Assembly: GCA_963717765.1 (NCBI GenBank)
Contig: CAVQWX010000007.1
Location: forward strand, 310,001-374,000
Direction of reading: 5' to 3'
DNA: 64,000 nucleotides
From: JACDER01 sp963717765
Lineage (GTDB): Bacteria; Actinomycetota; Thermoleophilia; Gaiellales; Gaiellaceae
Part shown: positions 43,708 through 49,759 of the stretch, one piece after another
Layout: each line of letters begins with the position of its first letter
Position numbering within the stretch: position 1 is the first letter of the stretch
Notes under the pieces: generated by a model
Told to the model about the DNA's origin: nothing
Databases searched by the model: none
Seen by the model: only the letters and a program-made list of their open reading frames with translations
Translations under genes and position numbers: made by a program

Positions 43708-45189
43708 GTGATCGCGAGCCTCCTCGAGGAGGCGCCTGCCGACCGTCCCGCGCTCTCCGCGGGCGACCGGCTCTTGACCTACGCCGAGCTGCGGGAGCTC
43801 TCGGCGCGGATCGAGGAGCAAATCGGAGCCGCCGGCGACCTGCGCGGCCAGCGGGTCGCGTTCGTCGCACCGAACTCGCCGGAGCTCGTGGCCGGGCTGT
43901 TCGCGGCCTGGCGCCTCGGAGCCGTCGCCGTCCCTCTCAGCTCGCGCCTGCGCGAGCGCGAGCTCGAGCTGATGTTGGCGGACGCGGAGCCGGTGGTGGT
44001 CGTCTCGGTCGCGGCCCACGGCGGCTACTCGTTCGCCGAGGTGCTGCCGCGCATCTTCCCGCCGAGCGTGCGTGGCGTTTCTTTTACAGAGGACATGACC
44101 CGGGGTCTGACCCCGGTTTCTGGTTCGGCGTCCGAACCGGACGCGCTCCCGGACGAGATGGCGGCGATTCTTTACACCTCCGGCACGACCGGCAATCCGA
44201 AGGGCGTGCTCGTGAAGCACGTTCGCGAGGTGGAGGGAGCACGGTTCCTCGCCACGACGTTGGGCCTCGAGCCGGAGGACCGCTGTGGATTGATCGTTCC
44301 AATCTCGCATGCGTTCGGTCTCACCTGCACGCACGCCGCGGTCGCGGCCGGCGCGGAGGGCGTCCTGGTCGACTCGAGCTTCTCGCCGGCGCCGCTGCTC
44401 CGCGCGCTCGAGGCCCGCGACGCCACGGTCCTGCACGGGTCGCCGACGCTCTTTCGCACGCTGCTCAAGTCGCGTCCGGACGGGATCCCCGGCATCCGGA
44501 CCGGCCTCGTCGCGGGCGCGCCGTGCCCGCCGGACCTTCTCGAGGCGCTGGACGAGCACGGCACGCGCATCCTCAACTGCTACGGCCTTTCCGAGACGGG
44601 CGCGGTCACGTGCGTGCGTCTAGACGACCCGCCCGAGCGGCGGCACACGACCGTCGGGTGCGTAGCTCCGCAGTACGAGGCGCGTGTCACCGACGGCGAG
44701 CTCGAGGTCAGGGGCGAGCACCTGACGCCCGGCTACTACCGGCGGCCGGAGGAGACCGCGCAGGCATTCCGCGACGGCTGGTTCCGCACCGGCGACCTGG
44801 CGGAGATCGAGGACGGGTACATCCGCATCGTCGGCCGAGCCAAGGAGATCGTCCACGTCGGCGGCTTCAACGTCGTGCCCGCGGAGGTCGAGGCGACCCT
44901 GCTCGCCCATCCGGACGTCGCGCACGCGGCCGTCCTCGGAGTCCCCGACGAGCGCATGGGCGAGGCCCTCACCGCGTACGTCTCCCCGCGGCCGGGCGCC
45001 GAGCTCGATCCCAGGGACCTGATCGGCTTTGCCCGTTCCCGGATCGCCGGTTATAAGGTGCCGTACGCGATCGAGATCCTCCCCGAGTTGCCGCTCCTTC
45101 CTTCCGGAAAGCCCGACCGCCAAGCCCTTCTTTCACCACTGGCCGGCGACTCCTCCCGGCCGGCGGAGCCGGCCTCCGGAGCCGCCTGA
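43708..45189 (+). CDS. acyl-CoA ligase / AMP-binding enzyme
   Basis: 493 aa from the GTG at 43708; a longer frame exists but is the repeat. ANL superfamily: ILYTSGTTGNPKGVLVKH (P-loop), LNCYGLSETGAVTC, DGWFRTGDLAEIEDGYIRIVGRAKEIVHVGGFNV and the catalytic Lys in LLPSGKPDRQALL. Activates a carboxylic acid as acyl-adenylate and then CoA (or ACP) thioester. Position between KS-beta and ACP suggests starter-unit or product activation (inference). The last ~15 residues are encoded by a family-2 repeat. Confidence 0.9.
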   Translation: MIASLLEEAPADRPALSAGDRLLTYAELRELSARIEEQIGAAGDLRGQRVAFVAPNSPELVAGLFAAWRLGAVAVPLSSRLRERELELMLADAEPVVVVSVAAHGGYSFAEVLPRIFPPSVRGVSFTEDMTRGLTPVSGSASEPDALPDEMAAILYTSGTTGNPKGVLVKHVREVEGARFLATTLGLEPEDRCGLIVPISHAFGLTCTHAAVAAGAEGVLVDSSFSPAPLLRALEARDATVLHGSPTLFRTLLKSRPDGIPGIRTGLVAGAPCPPDLLEALDEHGTRILNCYGLSETGAVTCVRLDDPPERRHTTVGCVAPQYEARVTDGELEVRGEHLTPGYYRRPEETAQAFRDGWFRTGDLAEIEDGYIRIVGRAKEIVHVGGFNVVPAEVEATLLAHPDVAHAAVLGVPDERMGEALTAYVSPRPGAELDPRDLIGFARSRIAGYKVPYAIEILPELPLLPSGKPDRQALLSPLAGDSSRPAEPASGAA

Positions 45190-45295
45190 CCCCGCTGCCG
45201 ACACGATGCTCTCCGCGTCCGTATTGAAATACTGTCCGCTCCGGCCTCGCACCGGCAGCGGTGCCCCAGAGGCGACAGAAGATCACCTAGTGAAA
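45131..45295 (-). repeat. structured repeat, family 2, copy 2 (165 bp)
   Basis: Same layout as 786-948 on the minus strand: P1 TTTCAC/GTGAAA, stem CCGCTGCCG/CGGCAGCGG, apical hairpin GTATT-TC-AATAC between GGACA and GGAC, then GGCGGCTCC/GGAGTCGCC around GGCCGGC/GCCGGCC. Stem bases differ from copy 1 but still pair. Confidence 0.7.
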
Positions 45296-45306
45296 CCGGT
45301 GCTCCG

Positions 45307-46851
45307 ATGATCGACGTCCTTACGCGCAACCCGCTGTTCGCGGGGCTCGACCCGTCCGAGCTGGGCGATCTGGAGGCCGTGATGCGGCGCAAGGAGTTCG
45401 CCGCCGGGCAGGTTATCTGCCACGAGGGAGAGTCTGCCGAGAGCCTGTTCGTGATCGCGGACGGCTTCGCCCGCGTGCTGCACGACGACCAGCCTGTCGC
45501 GCGGCTGCGGCGCGGGGACGTGATCGGCGAGATGTCCCTCGTGAGCGGCGAGCCACGCTCGGCCACCGTGGTCGCGGCCGTACCGTCGACCGTGTACGAG
45601 CTGTCGCGTTACGGCGTCGCGGCACTCATCGCGGAGCAGCCGCGGATACTCGAGAACCTGACCCGCATCCTCACCGACCGGCTGGCGACGACGACCGCGC
45701 GTGTGGCCGATTCCCGCGCGCGCGGCGAGGCGGTGACGCTGGCAGTCTCGGAAAAGGCGGCTTCGTCCCTCCCCGACGTGGTCGCGGCAACGGAGGCCGC
45801 GAGCCCGCGCCCCGTCGCCATGCTCGATGTTCGCGACTCGCTCGACGCGCTCGAGACGCTCGACGAGCTCCTGGCGAAGAACGGCACCGTCGTCGTCGTC
45901 GCGGCGCCGGGTACGAATGCCGCCGAGGAGGCCACCGACCGCATGGTCACCCTCGACGAGCCGCCGGAGAATGTCGCCAGGCTCGGACGCCACCTCTCCC
46001 GCACCAAGCTGGGCCTCGCGCTGGGCGCCGGCGGCGCGAAGGGCTACGCGCACGTCGCGGCGCTGCGCGTGCTGGAAGACGCCGGCTACACGGTCGACTA
46101 CGTCTCCGGCTCCAGCATCGGCGCGATGGTCGGCGCGTGGATCGCGCTCGGCCGCGACTCCCACGAGATCGAGGCGACGATGCGCGAGACCTTCACCGGC
46201 GAGACGATCGACGAGATCTTCAAGCTTTCGCTCACCGGTGGCTCGACCGGCGTCGAGGCCATGACGCGCCTCCTGCGCGAGACGACCGGCGACAAGACGT
46301 TCGAGGACGTCGTCATCCCGTTCGTGGCCATGACGGTCGACCTGAACGCTCGGGCGCCTGCGCCGGTCACCGAGGGCCCGCTCTGGGAGGCGCTGCTCGC
46401 CGCCACAGCGCTCGCCGGGATGTTCCCGCCCCAGGAGCAGGACGGGAAGCGGCTGGTGGACGGCCTCGCGCTCGTCCCCGTCCCTACCGACTCCGTCGTC
46501 GAGCTCGGCGCGGACGTGACCGTCGCGGTCAACATCCTCGGACGCCAGACGCTCGACGCCTGGCCCGGCGAGCTACCGGCCGCCGAGCCGACAACGAACC
46601 CGCGCTCGCGTATGCTCGACACCTTGCTCGAAGTGATGGACGTAGCCCAGCTGGACTCGAGTGAAAGGCACGCCGCGCGCGCCGACGTGCCGGTCACGCC
46701 GCGCTTCGGGCCGTCCAGCTGGCGGGACTTCCATCTCGCCGACCTGTTCTTCGAGGCAGGTCGCCAGGCCGCCGAAGAACAGCTGCCCAAGCTCCAATCC
46801 ATAGCCAGACCTGTTAACGAAGCCAAGGAGGTAGCCCATGGCCGCTCGTGA
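45307..46851 (+). CDS. cyclic-nucleotide-binding patatin-like phospholipase
   Basis: 514 aa. Residues 1-~125 are a cNMP-binding domain (LFAGLDPSELGDLEAVM, GDVIGEMSLVSGEPRSATV). Residues ~230-430 are a patatin domain: glycine loop GAGGAKGYAH, nucleophile Ser in VSGSSIGAMVG and catalytic Asp in RLVDGLALVP. Resembles bacterial homologues of neuropathy target esterase. Hydrolyses lipid or acyl esters, possibly under cAMP control. The ACP start lies within its last codons. Confidence 0.9.
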   Translation: MIDVLTRNPLFAGLDPSELGDLEAVMRRKEFAAGQVICHEGESAESLFVIADGFARVLHDDQPVARLRRGDVIGEMSLVSGEPRSATVVAAVPSTVYELSRYGVAALIAEQPRILENLTRILTDRLATTTARVADSRARGEAVTLAVSEKAASSLPDVVAATEAASPRPVAMLDVRDSLDALETLDELLAKNGTVVVVAAPGTNAAEEATDRMVTLDEPPENVARLGRHLSRTKLGLALGAGGAKGYAHVAALRVLEDAGYTVDYVSGSSIGAMVGAWIALGRDSHEIEATMRETFTGETIDEIFKLSLTGGSTGVEAMTRLLRETTGDKTFEDVVIPFVAMTVDLNARAPAPVTEGPLWEALLAATALAGMFPPQEQDGKRLVDGLALVPVPTDSVVELGADVTVAVNILGRQTLDAWPGELPAAEPTTNPRSRMLDTLLEVMDVAQLDSSERHAARADVPVTPRFGPSSWRDFHLADLFFEAGRQAAEEQLPKLQSIARPVNEAKEVAHGRS

Positions 46852-47092
46852 GTTCACGTTCGAGGACGCGAAGAACATCCTCGTCAACCGGATCGGCGTC
46901 CCGGAGGACACGGTCAAGGATCCGAGCCAGTCGTTCGAAGATCTCGGGCTCGATTCCCTCGCGTTCGTCGAGATCCAGCTCGCGATGCAGCAGGAGTACG
47001 GGTTCCAGATCCCTGACGAGGACGCCGAGCAGATCACCACGATCGGCGAGGCGATCGACTACACGAACAAGAGGCTGAGCGAGGAGGGATAG
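46838..47092 (+). CDS. acyl carrier protein of the polyketide cluster
   Basis: 84 aa. Phosphopantetheine Ser in FEDLGLDSLAFVEIQLAM. Carries the growing polyketide for KS-alpha/KS-beta. Its ribosome site AAGGAGG lies within the patatin gene; the two genes overlap by 14 bp. ACP, aromatase and ketosynthase genes are one transcription unit apart from the inserted repeats. Confidence 0.95.
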   Translation: MAAREFTFEDAKNILVNRIGVPEDTVKDPSQSFEDLGLDSLAFVEIQLAMQQEYGFQIPDEDAEQITTIGEAIDYTNKRLSEEG

Positions 47093-47094
47093 GC

Positions 47095-47544
47095 ATGGCC
47101 GGTCGCACTGACAACTCGGTCGTCATCGACAAACCGATCGACGAGGTCTGGACGAAGATGAACGACCTGGAGAACTGGACGAACCTGTTCACCGAATATT
47201 CGAGCGTCGAGATCCTCGAGCGGGACGGCAACACGGTCAAGTTTCGGCTGACCACTCATCCCGATCCCGAGTACGACGGTCAGGTCTGGAGCTGGACATC
47301 CGAGCGGACGATGGACCCGGCTAGCTACACGACCAAGTCGCACCGCATCGAGACGGGCCCGTTCGAGTACATGAACATCGAGTGGTACTTCGAGCCCGAG
47401 AACGGCGGGACGAAGATGCGCTGGGTCCAGGACTTCTCGATGAGGGAGTCGGCGCCCGCGAACGACGAGCAGGCCGAGGAGTACCTGAACAACAACACGG
47501 CCGAGCAGATGAAGGCGATCAAGGAGCGGCTCGAGAGCAGCTAG
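47095..47544 (+). CDS. SRPBCC aromatase/cyclase of the polyketide cluster
   Basis: 149 aa, START/Bet v 1-type fold: RTDNSVVIDKPIDEVWTKMND, WTNLFTEYSSVEIL, and the long C-terminal helix AEEYLNNNTAEQMKAIKERL. Related to single-domain aromatase/cyclases (TcmN N-terminus, WhiE-ORFVI) that direct first-ring cyclisation. Begins 2 bp after the ACP stop. Its own stop is the first bases of a family-1 repeat. Confidence 0.9.
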   Translation: MAGRTDNSVVIDKPIDEVWTKMNDLENWTNLFTEYSSVEILERDGNTVKFRLTTHPDPEYDGQVWSWTSERTMDPASYTTKSHRIETGPFEYMNIEWYFEPENGGTKMRWVQDFSMRESAPANDEQAEEYLNNNTAEQMKAIKERLESS

Positions 47545-47708
47545 TGGTCTGACCGGCAACGTCCGCCTGGCCCCTGGCCCGCGATCACGCTGCGCCATGC
47601 GGCGTCCTCGGTCGCGGACGGGCTAACCAGCCCGCCCGCTCCCTGCGTCCTTGCCTGGCTTGGTGCTCGCGGCCCAGGAACCGGGCAACGTTACCGGCCA
47701 AACCACTA
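47542..47708 (-). repeat. structured repeat / candidate RNA, family 1, copy 4 (167 bp)
   Basis: Core strand is minus. Arms TAGTGGTTTGGCCGGTAACG and CGTTGCCGGTCAGACCACTA pair over 20 bp with three G.U pairs. Core AAGGACGCAGGGAGC, hairpin GCGGGCGGGCT/AGCCCGTCCGC with one G.U, then GCGACCGAGGACGCCGCAT. Both ends are stop codons of the converging genes. Confidence 0.82.
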
Positions 47709-48176
47709 GTCGCTGGGAGTCTCGCCCCTGTTCAGCGCCATGCGCTCCTCGGCCTTCCGGTGGATGGCGTCCGAGAGCTGGGCGTGCTCGGCGAGCAGGG
47801 CGTCGAACCGCTCCTTCGGAACGACCAGGAGCTCCGTGGGCTCGAGCGTCTCGACCGTCGACTGGTGCGTCGTGCCGTGGAGGAGCGACAGCTCGCCGAA
47901 GTGCTCGCCCGGCCCCAGCTTCGCCAGCTCGTCGCCGCCCTCCCGGAGGACGCGCACCCGCCCGGAGAGCACGATGTACAGGCCGCTGGAAGGCGTTCCG
48001 TGCACGAAGACCCTATGGCCCGTCGGCCACACGAGATTGATCGAGTCGCCCACGATCTCGAGCAGGGTCTCTTCATCGCACGCCACGAGGCTGGGGACGT
48101 GCCGGAGCGCCTTGACGAGGGAGTGCGACTGCGCCGCCCGGGTACGCGGCTCCGGAGTGGCGCCGTCTTCGACCAT
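47706..48176 (-). CDS. cyclic-nucleotide-binding domain protein
   Basis: 156 aa. One cNMP-binding domain: LEIVGDSINLVWPTGHRVF, GLYIVLSGRVRVLREGG and LGPGEHFGELSLLHGTTHQS. No DNA-binding motif. Third such protein in the window. Divergent from the CpdA-like phosphoesterase with a 13-bp gap, so shared control is possible. Confidence 0.88.
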   Translation of the reverse strand: MVEDGATPEPRTRAAQSHSLVKALRHVPSLVACDEETLLEIVGDSINLVWPTGHRVFVHGTPSSGLYIVLSGRVRVLREGGDELAKLGPGEHFGELSLLHGTTHQSTVETLEPTELLVVPKERFDALLAEHAQLSDAIHRKAEERMALNRGETPSD

Positions 48177-48189
48177 GCTTGGACCTTAG

Positions 48190-49056
48190 ATGACCACCTG
48201 GACCGGCCTGGCGCGCTTCCCCCTGCGCATCGCGCAGCTCTCCGACCTGCACTTCGGCGGGCCCTTGAGCCTGCCCGAGGAGCAGATGGACGCGATGCTC
48301 GAGCGGGTGCGGGCGGTCGACCCGGACGTGGTCGTGCTCGTGGGCGACCTCACCACCGCGGGCTACGAGTGGGAATATGAGGAGGCGGCGCGCTGGGTCG
48401 AGAAGATCGAGTTCCCCAAGATCGTCATCCCCGGCAACCACGACGCGCGCAACGTCGGGTACGTCCACTTCGAGCGGCTGTTCGGGGAGCCGTACTCGCG
48501 CTTCCGTACCGCGTTCGACCCGGAGCGCGCCGAGCGCCTGCAGGCGACCGGCTTCACGATCGTCGGCCTCGACTCGTCTGAGCCGGACGTGAACGAGGGC
48601 CGGATCGGACGCGACCGCTACCCCTGGATCGCCGAGCAGTTCGACGAGCCGAACGATATTCGCATCCTTGCCGTCCACCACCATCTCGTCCCCATTCCGG
48701 CGACCGGCCGCGAGCGGAACATCGTGCTGGATGCGGGTGACCTGCTGCGGACGATCACGTCGCTCGACGTGGACGTCGTCCTGTGCGGCCACAAGCACGT
48801 GCCGTACTTCTGGGGCCTGAACGGGATGCTGATCTGCAATTCCGGGACGGCGGGGACGCACCGGGTGCGCGCCTCGACGCCGCCGTCCTGGAACGAGCTC
48901 CACGTCGACGCCTCGACGGTCAAAGTCTTCGTTCACTACCTGGACGGGCGGCGCGAGCTGTCGGTGATCTTCAGCCGGAAGACGCGGGCGATGACGCGCG
49001 AGTCCTTCTTCGTCACGCGGGAATTTCTTGCTTCGAACCCGCTTCTGGCGGTCTGA
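48190..49056 (+). CDS. metallophosphoesterase, CpdA-like (3',5'-cyclic nucleotide phosphodiesterase type)
   Basis: 288 aa. Binuclear metal site: AQLSDLHFGG, VLVGDLTTAG, VIPGNHDARN, VHHHLVP and LCGHKHVPYFWG, in the order of class III cyclic-nucleotide phosphodiesterases. Could hydrolyse cAMP. Neighbours that bind or make cAMP support this, but activity is inferred. The 3' end overlaps the next gene by 44 bp (convergent). Confidence 0.82.
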   Translation: MTTWTGLARFPLRIAQLSDLHFGGPLSLPEEQMDAMLERVRAVDPDVVVLVGDLTTAGYEWEYEEAARWVEKIEFPKIVIPGNHDARNVGYVHFERLFGEPYSRFRTAFDPERAERLQATGFTIVGLDSSEPDVNEGRIGRDRYPWIAEQFDEPNDIRILAVHHHLVPIPATGRERNIVLDAGDLLRTITSLDVDVVLCGHKHVPYFWGLNGMLICNSGTAGTHRVRASTPPSWNELHVDASTVKVFVHYLDGRRELSVIFSRKTRAMTRESFFVTREFLASNPLLAV

Positions 49057-49756
49057 ACCACAGCCCCGCCCACCACTCCGCGTGGGGCATGCCGCTCGAC
49101 CGGATGAGCTCGAGCAGCGACTCGACGTCGAAGTCGATGCGGCGCAGCTCCACCGACAGGTCTCCGTAGTCCCATTCGACGATCGCGTACTCCGCCCAGG
49201 GGCTGATGCGCATCACCTCCTCCCGCTTCGCGAACGGGAGGCCGACGCTCCCTGGATTGACGATGAGCGCAGCGTCGAAGTGGCGGACCATCGCGAAGTG
49301 CGTGTGGCCGGCGGCGAGGACGGGCTCGCGCGCGCCGTCCAGCATCTCCGCGAGCTCGGCATCGGGAGTGGTGGCGTAGATGAAATCCTCGTACGAGCGC
49401 GGGGAACCATGGAACGCGACCAGCCCCGGGCGTCTCAGCTCGTCCGTGAAGGTCTCGATGAACGCACGGTGCTGAGCGGACAGATGCCCGGCCCACCACT
49501 CGCCCATCTCGACGAGCTGCCGCCCGATCTCGGACTCGTGGGCGGGAAAGCCGCGGATGAAGTACGCGTCCCAGTTGCCGAGCACGACCGGGCAGCCGAG
49601 CTCGCGCACGCGGTCGAGCGTCTCCGCCGGCTGCGGCCCGACCGCGACGTCGCCGAGGCAGAGGATCTCGTCCACGCCTTGCTCCTCGATCTCCGAGAGC
49701 ACGGCCTCGAGCGCTGGCAGGTTGCCGTGGATGTCGGAGATGAGGGCGAGCCGCAC
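49013..49756 (-). CDS. metallophosphoesterase, YfcE/MJ0936-like
   Basis: 247 aa. LALISDIHGNLPALEAVL, ILCLGDVAVG, VVLGNWDAYF (Asn-Trp-Asp in place of the usual Asn-His-Asp), LVAFHGSP and LAAGHTHFAM. A small intracellular phosphodiesterase/phosphatase; substrate unknown. Starts 3 bp after the cyclase gene stop, so likely co-transcribed with it. Confidence 0.85.
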   Translation of the reverse strand: MRLALISDIHGNLPALEAVLSEIEEQGVDEILCLGDVAVGPQPAETLDRVRELGCPVVLGNWDAYFIRGFPAHESEIGRQLVEMGEWWAGHLSAQHRAFIETFTDELRRPGLVAFHGSPRSYEDFIYATTPDAELAEMLDGAREPVLAAGHTHFAMVRHFDAALIVNPGSVGLPFAKREEVMRISPWAEYAIVEWDYGDLSVELRRIDFDVESLLELIRSSGMPHAEWWAGLWFRPPEAGSKQEIPA

Positions 49757-49759
49757 GCG

